From an uncultured Clostridia bacterium (GTDB lineage Bacteria; Bacillota; Clostridia; TANB77; CAG-508), in contig CAKPBB010000007.1 of assembly GCA_934140005.1 (NCBI GenBank), positions 3,072 to 67,071 on the forward strand: DNA of 64,000 bases. Reading direction: 5' to 3'. Position 1 is the first letter of the stretch. Each line of letters opens with the position of its first letter. The notes under the pieces were generated by a model that saw nothing but the letters and a program-made list of their open reading frames with translations, was not told the origin of the DNA and searched no databases. The position numbers were made by a program, and so were the translations under genes. This document shows, piece after piece, positions 35,679-45,300 of this stretch.

Positions 35679-36929
35679 ATGAAGAAATTTAAAAAAATAA
35701 TATATATTTTACTAGTATTTTTAATATTACCATTTTTGATAGCCAATTTTTCTTTTGCAAGTGAGCAATTAGAAACATATTCTGCAGCAGATCTTATTGT
35801 AGAAAGTTCAACAGGAAAAATAATATACGAAAAAAATTCAAAAGAAAAACGATATCCTGCAAGTACAACCAAAGTAATGACTGCTCTACTTACTTTAGAA
35901 AAATGTAATCTATCAGACATAGCTACTGTAAGTGCAGATGCTATTATTCTACCAAGTGGATATTCAAATGCAAATTTGCAAGCAGGTGAACAAATATCAA
36001 TTGAAAATTTACTATATGCTTTACTTGTAAAATCTGCAAATGAAGCTGCAACAGTTCTTGCTGAACATATTGCTGGAAGTGTAGAAAATTTTTCCAATAT
36101 GATGAACGAAAGAGCAAAAGAATTAGGTTGTGAAAACACTCATTTTGTAAATGCAAACGGAATTCACAATGAAGACCATTACACTACTGCTTATGATTTA
36201 TTTTTAATAACTAAAGAAGCAATGAAAAACGAAACTTTCAGAAAAATAGTTGGTACACCTTCTTATACATTACCAGCAACAAATAAATATCCTACTGCTG
36301 ACAGGTACTTAAAAAACACTAATGATTTAATTAGAGTAAATAAAAGCACTCGCGCAGATAATTACTATTATCAATATGCTATTGGAGTAAAAACTGGTTA
36401 TACAAAGGAAGCTAAAAATTGTCTAATTTCTGCAAGTAATAAAGATGGATTAGAATTTATTTCTGTTGTGCTTGGTGCAGGAAGTACTGAAAATGGCTTA
36501 AGTGAACGATATTTAGATACAATAAATATGTTTAATTATGCTTATGATAATTATGAAAACGCAACTATAAAAAATAGAGATGAGATTATTGATACTACTG
36601 AAATAAAGAATGGCACTAAAGAAACAAAAGATTTAAAACTCTCATTAAAAGATGATTTAATAGCTTTTGTTCCAAAAGATTTCGATTCAAATAGTTTGAG
36701 CTACAAAATTAATTTAAATGATAATTTATTTGCACCTATCATCACAGGAGACACAGTTGGAACAGTTACTTATACAGTAAACGATACAGATTATACAATT
36801 GATTTATTAGCTGGAAGTACAGTATATGAAAAAACAGATATTAGCATTTACCTAGTTATTGCTGGTTTGACATTACTATTATTTGCAATTATTTTGATGC
36901 CAAAGAAAAAAAGAAATAAAAGAAAATAG
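35679..36929 (+). CDS. dacF: D-alanyl-D-alanine carboxypeptidase (PBP5/DacF type)
   Basis: The 416-residue protein has a signal peptide (to about 26), SxxK at Ser62-Lys65 (STTK), SxN at Ser119-Asn121 (SAN), and KTG at 238-240. It then has a PBP5-associated beta domain and a C-terminal membrane helix (about 388-408) followed by a basic tail. It trims the terminal D-Ala of peptidoglycan stem peptides and so limits cross-linking. All catalytic motifs are intact. Ribosome site AGGAG lies before the ATG; a terminator follows. Divergent from comEA; symbol chosen for the closest known subgroup. Confidence 0.95.
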   Translation: MKKFKKIIYILLVFLILPFLIANFSFASEQLETYSAADLIVESSTGKIIYEKNSKEKRYPASTTKVMTALLTLEKCNLSDIATVSADAIILPSGYSNANLQAGEQISIENLLYALLVKSANEAATVLAEHIAGSVENFSNMMNERAKELGCENTHFVNANGIHNEDHYTTAYDLFLITKEAMKNETFRKIVGTPSYTLPATNKYPTADRYLKNTNDLIRVNKSTRADNYYYQYAIGVKTGYTKEAKNCLISASNKDGLEFISVVLGAGSTENGLSERYLDTINMFNYAYDNYENATIKNRDEIIDTTEIKNGTKETKDLKLSLKDDLIAFVPKDFDSNSLSYKINLNDNLFAPIITGDTVGTVTYTVNDTDYTIDLLAGSTVYEKTDISIYLVIAGLTLLLFAIILMPKKKRNKRK

Positions 36930-36941
36930 TATATTTATTAT

Positions 36942-36974
36942 AAATGCTTGCTCTATATAAAGCAAGCATTTTTT
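36942..36974 (+). terminator. Terminator after dacF-like gene
   Basis: AATGCTTGCT, loop, AGCAAGCATT then Ts, 12 bases after the stop codon. Confidence 0.9.
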
Positions 36975-37061
36975 ATATATAAAATATTTATTGTATTTAA
37001 AATAATCTCAATTTAATTTCATCACATTTAGTATCTTTCATTTTACCTAATATAAACTAAT

Positions 37062-38042
37062 TTATTCTTCTTCAATTTCATTGCCAGATAAATAATTATT
37101 TATTTCTTCGACAACACTCTTTGATTTACTTTTACTATAATCATATACCCATACCTCATTTAGTTTTACAGATTCTCCCGGTAGTTGTTCCATTTTTATA
37201 TTATCAGTACTAAATTCAAAAGCATAAGGAATATATTTTTTTATAGTTTCTTCATCCAAATTAGTTTCTACATTACTAAACACTGCTGAAATTATTTTTT
37301 TGGTTTTAGTTATATTTTTGAACTGTAAAGTTTGCTTAATTGTTTCTTTTATAAATTCTCTTTGCGTTTTCATTCTACCATAATCATTATCACCATATTC
37401 TTGAGAATATGTAGTTCCATTATTATTATGTCTAAATCTTAATAATTGCTCTGCTTTTTCACCATTTATTTTTTGTAAACCTTTTTCCAAATGTATTTGC
37501 AAACCTTGTGTTGGATCATCATAGTCCATTTTTATAGGCACATCAAATTCTACACCATCTATTATATCAACAATATTTATTAATGCTTGTGTATTAACTA
37601 TTGCATAATATTGAATGTTTATGCCTGTAATAACTTCTATTGTTGTAATTGTTTTTTCAATTCCAGAACGAGAATATAGTGCATTTATTTTATCATTTGC
37701 TTTAACAGACTTTGGATTTTTTCCTATATAAGTATCTCTTGGAACAGAAAGTATAGACGCCCTTTGTGTCTTTGGATTATATGAACAAATCATAATTGTA
37801 TCTGTTAATTTAGATTTCAAATCTTCACTTATTCCTAGCACAAGTATATTGATCTGCTCTATATTTTCATCCTTACTAGTATTCTCACCTAAAACAGTTG
37901 CTACAACGCCTTTTAGGCCTCCACCATTTTCAGAAACTTTTACTCCTGTAAAAACTCCTGAACCAACAATTACTGTTAGCACAAAAATTAATATAAAAAC
38001 TTTAAATTTAGATACTTTTTTCTTTTTTCTTCTTTTACTCAA
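37062..38042 (-). CDS. LytR-CpsA-Psr (LCP) family wall-polymer ligase
   Basis: The 326-residue protein starts at TTG 38042 (GGA at 9 bases; basic leader SKRRKKKK then a membrane helix). The open frame reaches another TTG at 38096, but that upstream part has no ribosome site. LCP motifs: INILVLGISEDLKSKLTDT, CSYNPKTQRASILSVPRDTY, INALYSRSG, and RFRHN...GDYGRMKTQREF. LCP proteins attach teichoic acids or capsular polysaccharide to peptidoglycan using lipid-linked donors; the two Arg and Asp residues that bind pyrophosphate are present. Stand-alone, convergent with the dacF-like gene. Confidence 0.9.
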   Translation of the reverse strand: MSKRRKKKKVSKFKVFILIFVLTVIVGSGVFTGVKVSENGGGLKGVVATVLGENTSKDENIEQINILVLGISEDLKSKLTDTIMICSYNPKTQRASILSVPRDTYIGKNPKSVKANDKINALYSRSGIEKTITTIEVITGINIQYYAIVNTQALINIVDIIDGVEFDVPIKMDYDDPTQGLQIHLEKGLQKINGEKAEQLLRFRHNNNGTTYSQEYGDNDYGRMKTQREFIKETIKQTLQFKNITKTKKIISAVFSNVETNLDEETIKKYIPYAFEFSTDNIKMEQLPGESVKLNEVWVYDYSKSKSKSVVEEINNYLSGNEIEEE

Positions 38043-38230
38043 TTTCAAATTTCCTTTTATTTTATTTGGTTTACTTAAATAACAAAACCATTTCAATTCT
38101 TTTTTACTATTTTTTACTATATTTGTAAATTTATTCTCTATTTTAACTGATTATTAGGATAAAATCAATATTTTTAATTTTTCATCACTATTCCTGTAAA
38201 CATTTTATAACTGTATTATTAACTTTTGCA

Positions 38231-38281
38231 AAAAAATACCTTAAACTTGCAAAAACAAATCCTACAAATTTAAGATACTTT
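38231..38281 (-). terminator. Probable terminator after cvpA-like gene
   Basis: A 12-bp stem with two G-U pairs (AAGTATCTTAAA with TTTAAGGTATTT on the minus strand) and a large loop is followed by seven Ts. The rest of 38043-38286 shows no gene. Confidence 0.6.
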
Positions 38282-38286
38282 ATAAT

Positions 38287-38973
38287 TTATTTGAAAAATA
38301 ATTTTAATAAAACATTATTGTTATACATTGAGCTTCCTAATATTGAATCTTGTATACTACTTATAATTCCTAATTGGCTAATTATTGGTGACAATACAGA
38401 AAGTATTGCAAGAATAGCATATACTATAACAAATCCCTTAAAAATGCCAAATACTAAACCACCTGATTTATTAAATAATTTTATTATTGGCAAGTTGCCA
38501 ATAAGTTCAGCTACAAATCTTACAATTGTTAGTAGCAGTCTTGAAACAATAAACAGTCCAAGCATCGTTCCAGTATAAATCATCATTATAGCAAGCTGTC
38601 CTGATACATAGCCAATAACATTTGCCTCTGTTTTATTTAAAGCTTCAGTAACAAATGAATTTATTAAATTCACAACTGATGCAGAAATATTTGTCTGATT
38701 TACATCTATCAAATTTCCATCTGCTAATGTTGTACCACTAAGATTTCCTGCTATTGCAGCACTCAGATTTTCATCTAAACTCGTATTTTCCATAATCATA
38801 TTAGCAACAGGTTTATATAATACAAACATTATTATTAATGAAACAGCAAATGCTAATACTTGAAATATAACATTTACTAATCCTCGTCTATAACCCCAAA
38901 AAGCATTTGAAATTATAATCGAAATAATAACTAAATCTACTAAAATTCCACCAAATGCAACCCAGTTTATCAT
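38287..38973 (-). CDS. CvpA family membrane protein
   Basis: The 228-residue protein has four membrane helices. It begins INWVAFGGILVDLVIISIII, then FWGYRRGLVNVIFQVLAFAVS, and later RFVAELIGNLPIIKLFNKSGG and GIFKGFVIVYAILAILSV. The GYRRG and N-K-GG motifs identify the CvpA/colicin V production family. Members influence envelope stability in several bacteria; exact biochemical role unknown. It lies 15 bases after the upstream DUF5711-like gene, as a two-gene operon. Confidence 0.88.
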   Translation of the reverse strand: MINWVAFGGILVDLVIISIIISNAFWGYRRGLVNVIFQVLAFAVSLIIMFVLYKPVANMIMENTSLDENLSAAIAGNLSGTTLADGNLIDVNQTNISASVVNLINSFVTEALNKTEANVIGYVSGQLAIMMIYTGTMLGLFIVSRLLLTIVRFVAELIGNLPIIKLFNKSGGLVFGIFKGFVIVYAILAILSVLSPIISQLGIISSIQDSILGSSMYNNNVLLKLFFK

Positions 38974-38988
38974 TTTTATCTCTCCTTT

Positions 38989-40269
38989 TTAAAAATTGAT
39001 TATTTCTATTCTGTCTTTGTAGACAACTCCTGCTATCTTTTCTCCTAATACTAAACTTTTTACCTCTTTTTCAGAAGTGTATCTTTTTATTAGCCAACCA
39101 TTTGATTGTACTATTTGAATTTCATTTCCATAATTTATACCTATATTGTTTCCATAGCACATAACACTTTTAGGCATACTATTATTCAAAATAAACAAAC
39201 TTTCATTTTTGTTATTGGTTGATTTTATACGCATTTGATATGCATATGAAAAATTTCCAGAAGATTGTTTCTCTACTACTGCTATATTATTTCTCAAACT
39301 TATGTCACTAAAAATTACATCATTATTAAATTCACAATCAGTTTCATTTCCAGATTCAGAAACTTTTTCAATATAAGTATTAAACATACATACTGCATAA
39401 TTTTTGTTAGAATAATCAATGTTTATTACAATTTCATCAGTTTTTGATTCATATGTATTGACAATTGCATTAACTGGATCTGATATTGCTTTTTGCATTG
39501 AAAAAATCTTTATATTTGATTTTACAATTGTTCCAGAATAATCTACATCACCAATAGCTAAATATTGATTGTCCGCAGAAATATCAGCACATATAGCATA
39601 TGCAGATGATAAATTATATCTAAATATTTCTTTTCCAGTTGGACTAAATACAATTATTACTGATTTATATGTTGTATTTTTTACAATAACACTTGTATAT
39701 CCGTTTTTATTAACACTTACCCTTGATATTTCGCCTTCAACTGTACTTTGCCAAACTGTATTTAAACCAGAAATCAAATATAATTTAGTTCCTGTTTTTT
39801 CTCCTATAAATAAATAATTTCCTTCTGAATCGAAAATCGCAGATGAAATATTTACTTCTAAGTTGGTAACTTGCTTACCACTACTATTGTACATTTTTAG
39901 CTTACTTTTTGATAAAACAGCTATGTATTTACTAAAAGCATAAATATTTGGATTATTTTCAGAATCTATATCTATTTTTTTCAAAGTGTCACTACTAATT
40001 TCTTTTTTAATTACTTTGGTATCAACAAAAGTTCTAAAAGATTCATCTGTAACATATCTTGCTGAAATAATTGAAATAACTATTATAATCAAAATAACTA
40101 TACAAGATTTTCCAAATGATGGTAATTTTCTTCTTCCTGAGGGCTCTTTTGACTCTTCCTCATCTTCAAAATCTTCATACTCTTTATTTGAAAATTCTTT
40201 TTTTATTTTTGCATATTGTCTATTCTCTTTCCTTTTGTTCTTTCCTTTTACTTCTTGATTTTTTTTCAT
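38989..40269 (-). CDS. Membrane-anchored beta-propeller-like protein (DUF5711-like)
   Basis: The 426-residue protein has a Lys/Glu-rich cytoplasmic leader (1-50), one membrane helix (about 55-75) and an extracytoplasmic domain of repeated four-strand units (SKYIAVLSKSKLKMYNSSGK, GNYLFIGEKTGTKLYLISG, NQYLAIGDVDYSGTI). This matches the DUF5711 family found in Clostridia next to cvpA. It is probably a surface scaffold; no catalytic residues are visible. Co-transcribed with the cvpA-like gene. Confidence 0.72.
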   Translation of the reverse strand: MKKNQEVKGKNKRKENRQYAKIKKEFSNKEYEDFEDEEESKEPSGRRKLPSFGKSCIVILIIIVISIISARYVTDESFRTFVDTKVIKKEISSDTLKKIDIDSENNPNIYAFSKYIAVLSKSKLKMYNSSGKQVTNLEVNISSAIFDSEGNYLFIGEKTGTKLYLISGLNTVWQSTVEGEISRVSVNKNGYTSVIVKNTTYKSVIIVFSPTGKEIFRYNLSSAYAICADISADNQYLAIGDVDYSGTIVKSNIKIFSMQKAISDPVNAIVNTYESKTDEIVINIDYSNKNYAVCMFNTYIEKVSESGNETDCEFNNDVIFSDISLRNNIAVVEKQSSGNFSYAYQMRIKSTNNKNESLFILNNSMPKSVMCYGNNIGINYGNEIQIVQSNGWLIKRYTSEKEVKSLVLGEKIAGVVYKDRIEIINF

Positions 40270-40359
40270 TTATTCAAATCACCTATTGATTTAATTTTAC
40301 TATTTTACTATACCAATAAAACGATATTTTTGCAATAGCAATTTGATTTGATACAAAAT

Positions 40360-40427
40360 TTGTGTTGCTGGAAAGCTTGTGTTGTTAGAAATTTTGTGTC
40401 ACTAGAAAGCTTGTGTTGCTGGAAAGT
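40360..40427. repeat. Four tandem copies of a 17-bp repeat
   Basis: Four contiguous 17-bp units (40360-40376, 40377-40393, 40394-40410, 40411-40427) follow the consensus TTGTGTTGCTGGAAAGC; copies two and three carry three to five changes. They lie in the intergenic gap 40270-40546 between divergent genes. Function unknown. Confidence 0.85.
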
Positions 40428-40473
40428 TTCAAACTCAATTGATATTTTTATTTAATTTTTCAAAAGAATAAGT

Positions 40474-40523
40474 TATACTAAAATAAAGTTTATATGAGCT
40501 ATCAACTATTAAGTTGATAGCTC
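40474..40523 (+). promoter_or_regulatory. -10 box and perfect 12-bp hairpin in the leader
   Basis: TATACT (40474-40479) is followed by a perfect inverted repeat, GAGCTATCAACT, 4-base loop, AGTTGATAGCTC (40496-40523), ending 23 bases before the ATG. No T run follows, so it is more likely an RNA hairpin or protein-binding palindrome than a terminator. The -35 is not clear. Confidence 0.6.
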
Positions 40524-40546
40524 TAAGATTGAAAGGATTATTAGAT

Positions 40547-41305
40547 ATGGATAATAAAAAATATTTGAATAAAATTTTAAACGTTAAAATAGATAGACCT
40601 ATGGGAAGCAAACATCCGAAACATGACTTTATATACCCTATTAATTATGGTTTTATCCCAAATACTATAAGTGGTGATAATGAAGAAATTGATGCATATG
40701 TTTTAGGAATATATGAACCACTAGATAGTTTTGTAGGAAAATGTATCGCAATTATTCACAGAACAAATGACAATGACGACAAGTTAATTATTGCACCAGA
40801 AAATAAGAGTTTTTCAGATTCAGAAATTCAAGCTCTAACAGATTTTCAAGAACGATATTTTGATAGTATTATTATTAGAGATGACAATTATATTGACTGG
40901 AATCCTATTATTCCTGAATTGTCAGTATCTAATTTAGAAAAAAGTTTAGAGTTTTACAAAGTAGCTGATTTTACAGTAAAATACGAAAGACCTGAAAACA
41001 AATTTGCTTTTATAAGCCTTAATAAAATTCAATTTATGCTTCAAGAAATTACTGATCATGAAAAATGGGATATTGCAACACTAGTATATCCTTTTGGTAA
41101 TGGAATTAATTTTCAGCTAGAAGTGGAAAATATCGAGAAAATCTACAACAATTTTGTTGTAAATAACTACAAAATAGCATTCGATATTGAAGAAAATTGG
41201 TACAGACAAAATGATGAATTACTAGGAAATAAAGAATTTTTAATTCAAGATCCCGATGGATATTTATTGAGGTTTTCTGAAGATCTAGGAAAGAAAAAGG
41301 AGTGA
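40547..41305 (+). CDS. Fusion of inorganic-pyrophosphatase-like and VOC (bleomycin-resistance-like) domains
   Basis: I choose ATG 40547 (252 residues; AAAGGA upstream) rather than an upstream TTG that falls inside the hairpin. Residues 1-120 carry VKIDRPMGSKHPKHD, IYPINYGFIPNT, and EEIDAYVLGIYEP. These are the substrate-site motifs of a compact inorganic-pyrophosphatase-like family. Residues 125-250 form a VOC domain (IPELSVSNLEKSLEFYKV, FMLQEIT, LIQDPDGYLLRFSE). VOC domains bind drugs or metals. This may be a two-domain detoxification protein, but catalysis is not established. The island begins just after its stop codon. Confidence 0.72.
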   Translation: MDNKKYLNKILNVKIDRPMGSKHPKHDFIYPINYGFIPNTISGDNEEIDAYVLGIYEPLDSFVGKCIAIIHRTNDNDDKLIIAPENKSFSDSEIQALTDFQERYFDSIIIRDDNYIDWNPIIPELSVSNLEKSLEFYKVADFTVKYERPENKFAFISLNKIQFMLQEITDHEKWDIATLVYPFGNGINFQLEVENIEKIYNNFVVNNYKIAFDIEENWYRQNDELLGNKEFLIQDPDGYLLRFSEDLGKKKE

Positions 41306-41321
41306 AAAAAGAGGATTGGAA

Positions 41322-41342
41322 TTATGACCTTCGAGTTATGAG
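41322..41342. other. Probable left attachment site of the mobile island
   Basis: This 21-base segment matches 18 of 21 positions in the orphan tRNA fragment at 62784-62804, with an identical 8-base core GACCTTCG; the three differences are transitions. It lies 17 bases past the stop codon of the fusion gene. It also resembles the anticodon-to-T-arm part of tRNA-fMet (31987-32007, complement). Interpreted as attL; boundaries are inferred, not proven. Confidence 0.55.
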
Positions 41343-41406
41343 GCGTAGTTGAAAGGTTTGTGTAATTTAGTGGAATCAAGGGTTTTAGCTGATATTTCAA
41401 CAAAAA

Positions 41407-41482
41407 TTGGGGAAATGATTTTTCGAACATTTGTGTATTTTTTAGAACTTTTTTGAGAAGTTTTTCCCCAACTTTTCCCCAA
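41407..41482. repeat. Putative integrase arm-type sites, left end
   Basis: TTCCCCAACTTTTCCCCAA at 41464-41482 contains two copies of TTCCCCAA spaced by 11 bases (one helical turn). An inverted TTGGGGAA is at 41407-41414. The same 19-base sequence occurs at the right end (62647-62665). Paired short repeats inside both ends are typical of arm sites bound by the N-terminal domain of tyrosine integrases. The remaining part of 41306-41548 holds no gene. Confidence 0.55.
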
Positions 41483-41548
41483 GAATTTTACACATATGTT
41501 CGCAAAAAAAATGGGAAACCAAAAAATTTATTTTGGAGGTTTTATATT

Positions 41549-41905
41549 ATGGAAAAAATTACTTATCACAAAGAAGGAGATTATTTAATACCTGATTTAA
41601 GTGTAAAAGGGACTAATTCTGATTATCATATTGGTTTATATGGTAGATTAAGATTAGAATATTTAAAGAAAAATAAACTTGGTTTATATACTGATTTAAT
41701 ATTAAATGGTACACTACCAGACCTCCTAATTGAGATTGATAAAACTGCAAATGAAAGAATAAAAAAGATTATTAATGAACTTGCTAAAAAAGAAAATATT
41801 GATGAGAACTTAAAGCAAAATAATCAATTAGAGTGGGTTAGATGTATGAATAATATTAAAAATAAAGCTGAAGAAATTGTACTTAATGAGTTAATTTATT
41901 GTTAA
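41549..41905 (+). CDS. TnpV-like transposon-encoded protein
   Basis: I choose ATG 41549 (118 residues), preceded by GGAGG at about 9 bases; upstream residues of the open frame are not family-like. It begins MEKITYHKEGDYLIPDLSV and continues GLYGRLRLEYLKKNKLGLYTDLILNGTLPD, given here as GRLRLEYLKKNKLGLYTDL. It ends with a helical region containing the invariant W of QLEWVRCMNNIKN. TnpV proteins are found in clostridial mobilizable transposons of the Tn4451 type and their relatives; role unknown. First gene inside the left end. Confidence 0.85.
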   Translation: MEKITYHKEGDYLIPDLSVKGTNSDYHIGLYGRLRLEYLKKNKLGLYTDLILNGTLPDLLIEIDKTANERIKKIINELAKKENIDENLKQNNQLEWVRCMNNIKNKAEEIVLNELIYC

Positions 41906-41919
41906 ATAAAATCTGTAAA

Positions 41920-42020
41920 AAGTGGATTTCTTGTCCTAGCTAGCAAGCACTGAATTTGTTCACACGAATTTTTCGTATTTTCAAATTCTATGTAATGGGA
42001 CAAGTCCCAATCCCTTTCAT
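41920..42020 (-). other. oriT-like sequence, second (inverted) copy
   Basis: Read on the minus strand, this interval has GGGATTGGG, a palindrome TGGGACTTGTCCCA, an ACGAA/TTCGT hairpin and then ATTCAGTGCTTGCTAGCTAGG with ACAA. The same order of elements occurs just upstream of the relaxase gene (56165-56245). It is therefore a diverged, oppositely oriented copy of the putative transfer origin, in the gap between tnpV and the next small gene. Confidence 0.5.
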
Positions 42021-42049
42021 AAAAAATTTAGTTAAGGAGAATAATTATT

Positions 42050-42343
42050 ATGAATTTTAGAGAAGTAAGTGAAGATGATATATTAAAAGAATGGTTAGAA
42101 TATAGAGAGGAGACTGCATTTTGTACTTTATCGCCTCAAGATAAAAAGTATTGTATTAATTTTGATGAGATATCTGAAAATATATTAAAGAATGTGCCAA
42201 ATCAAAATAAAAAATATGTTCAAAAGCAATTGGATATTCTTGATAAAAATTTTATGGACTATCTTTGCTATTGGAATGAGAAGTATTATAGGAATGGGTT
42301 TTGTGATGGTGTGCAGATGATTATGGGATGTATTGAAGAATAG
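42050..42343 (+). CDS. Small hypothetical protein of mobile island
   Basis: The 97-residue acidic, soluble protein is preceded by AAGGAG at about 9 bases and ends at a bidirectional terminator. It contains DFDEIS-like helices and a C-terminal NEKYYRNGFCDGVQMIMGC motif typical of small all-helical proteins often seen near tnpV in clostridial elements. I do not recognise a function. It probably follows tnpV in a transcript but with a 144-base gap carrying the second oriT-like copy. Confidence 0.65.
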   Translation: MNFREVSEDDILKEWLEYREETAFCTLSPQDKKYCINFDEISENILKNVPNQNKKYVQKQLDILDKNFMDYLCYWNEKYYRNGFCDGVQMIMGCIEE

Positions 42344-42367
42344 AAAAAGCCCATTTGGGCTTTTCTA
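42343..42367. terminator. Bidirectional terminator
   Basis: GAAAAAGCCCA and TGGGCTTTTC with a 2-base loop. It separates the convergent small gene and the SMEK-STAND gene. Confidence 0.88.
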
Positions 42368-42381
42368 TATATTTTAAAATT

Positions 42382-45300
42382 TTAATGAATACGAAATTCA
42401 TCAAGTATTACTCCTGCCTTTTCATAATTAAATTCTATTAATATCTTTAAAATATTTTCATAGGCATCAATTAAGTCAAAATCCATTTTTATATCATCAC
42501 TAAAATTCATAAATGCTCTAGTAATAATTCTATCTATAATTATTTTTGTATCACCTTCAAACTCTACTTCAAAGTCTTTCTTATTAAATTTCAAAATTTC
42601 TTCCACAGATATTAATATTTCTGGTAATAATTCATCAATTTTTAATAAGTAAATCGTTCTCATTGAATTTTTTATATCGTATTTTCCATATTTACACAAC
42701 TGTTCGTTTAAAAATTTTTTATCTTTATACTCGTATTCAGTTTTAATTTCAGATGGATTCCATTTTTCATATTTTCGTGGAGATAAATATAAGCATTTAC
42801 ATAATTTTTGTTTTACATTTTCGCATTTTATCCTTTCAATTTTTGATTCGATATATTTTATTTTTCTTTCAATTATCGTTCTCATGTTTTTATCTTTATA
42901 CGAATCAAAATATAAAGCAATAAAACAATTTAAAATCTCTAGATAAAATTCAATAGCTTCTTTTTTAAATTCTGAAAAATCACAGTCATCAAACAATAAA
43001 TCAATTATTTTTTCATAACCTTTATCAATATAATCTAACTCTCTTTCAAATAATCTAATGATTTCATATTCTTGATACACATCTAAAATATTATTTTTAT
43101 ATTCATTAGAATCATCGTTTTTCATCGATATTATGAGTTTTATTATCTCTTTTATTATTTTACAAAATAAATTGTCATCAAAATTTTTTCCACAATTTGC
43201 AATATGGCATAAATTCTTTAAATCATAATCGTTAATATTAAATTCAGCTATATTTAACTCTTCCATTGAATAAAGATATTTTTCTATTATGTAATTTCTA
43301 CGACTTATATATTTCTTTCCTTTTTCTTGGTTGATCTGTCTATCCACGCCCTTTAATCTAGGAATTTTATTTGGAACAAATTTAAAGTCATTATCTTTGT
43401 GTTTTATATACAAAGCATTAAACTTTTGATGCTTCATTTCATCTTTAGATAACTCTATAATTGTATTAAATAATACGCTCGATAATTTTTTATCTTTTTG
43501 CAAATATTTTATTATTTCTTTTTGTATAGAATTAATAATCCCATCATCGCCATTTGTATTAATAATATCTAAAACAATCAATTTAATTTTGTTTTTAGTT
43601 TCTATAGAAATATCCGAATGTAATTGTTCAATTAATTTTGGAACTAAGGTTGGTTCAAATTGAAAGCTATTATTTTTAAATATTTGTTCTATTCCTTCAA
43701 TCCAATAACTACAATACTCATCTTTCTTTTCTATAGATACATTATCTTTTTGTAGTATTACTGATATCATTCCTATTATTATTTTTTCAAGTCCGATTGC
43801 TTGAATATCATTATTATTTTTTATAGTTATAAACTCGTCAATAAGGTTTACTAATAATTGAGAGCAATCTTTTTCTTCTTTTAAATCTACACTACATTGA
43901 TTTAATTTTAATATTAAATCATCACTTATTAATTTGTTTTCTTCATGTATTTCTACTACTTTTTTTGCTTCTCCTGTCACATTAGCCTCAATACTAATTA
44001 TATTGTTATCTAACTGTGTTACTTTTGCATTTCTAAAATCCATTTTCTGAATTTGGAGATATTTAGAAGCGTTTTCTTCATCATTATTAACAACAGAATA
44101 TAAATAATCTAATATATTATAGCATTTTTCTATTATTTCTGAATCTGCATTTATTTGTATGTTTTGCGCATATTGTTGTATACTAATATTACATTTCGAA
44201 TCTCTTGAGTACCTATTTTTTATACCTGGAATCCCTACTTTTTGAAATATTTGTTTTTTTAGCATTTCTAATTGAGGATTTGATAAATATCTTGAATATC
44301 TGAATATATCCCATTCTACAATATCTATACTTGATATTAAATCAAGTGCATAACCTGGAAATTCCTTTTGATAATGCATTCCTATATTTTCTATCACAGT
44401 CAGTAGTATAATATTATTAGATTCTTTATATATTTTGGTTCTTATGTATTCTAAAAATTTAAATATATCTTTATTGTATATGTTTTTATCTATGTAATTA
44501 ATCATTGCTTCTTTAATATTATAAACAATATCACTTAATAAATTATGAATATGATGATCTTCTGTACATCCCATCCACATATTAGGATTTCCATAATATT
44601 CTCTTTGTATATTATTCTCATCTATAAAAATCAAGTTTATTTTCATAATATTTTCTGGATAATTTTGAGCATATTTTTCTACACATTCATTTACAAATTC
44701 TATTGCCCAATCTAATCCTTTCCAAAAGTTATTTCTAAATATATTCCAAAGAAAAATATTATTTTTTACATTAGGATATAAGTGATCATAATCATCTCTT
44801 AATCCATATGGATTATCTTCTATATCATAAAATCTATCATTTTCATTTTCTTTTTTCCATATCATGCTTGCCATATTACATAATTTTTCTGGAAGATTTA
44901 TAGTAAGTTTAGGCCATGAGTTTTTAATTATAAATTCAGCTATTTTTTTAGCCATTCTTTTTTTACTTGTATCAGCTCCATTATAGCATTCTATAATTTT
45001 GTCAAAAAAGGTATTTAGCCATTCTTTACAATAATTTGAAAGCTTAAAAGTTACAATTAAACATTTATTAATTTCATCTAAAAAATTAAAAGAAATTTTT
45101 TCAAAAGATTCATCTATATAGTATTGCATAATTATACATATTTTTTTTAATATTTCATCTTTCTGTTTTCTTTGATTAGTATAATCTAAACATAATTTTA
45201 CTATTTTATTTTTATCTATTAAATTTTTACAATAAATATTATTTTTTTCAATAATATTTATTACATTATCTCTTCCAACTCCAGTTGGAATAAGTTGAAC

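Noticed and set aside
35675..36139. 154-codon minus-strand ORF opposite dacF
   Set aside because: It is the complement of the D,D-carboxypeptidase with all catalytic motifs intact; antisense shadow.
41453..41548. Longer N-terminus for the TnpV-like protein
   Set aside because: The upstream codons overlap the arm-type repeats and are not family-like; GGAGG precedes ATG 41549.
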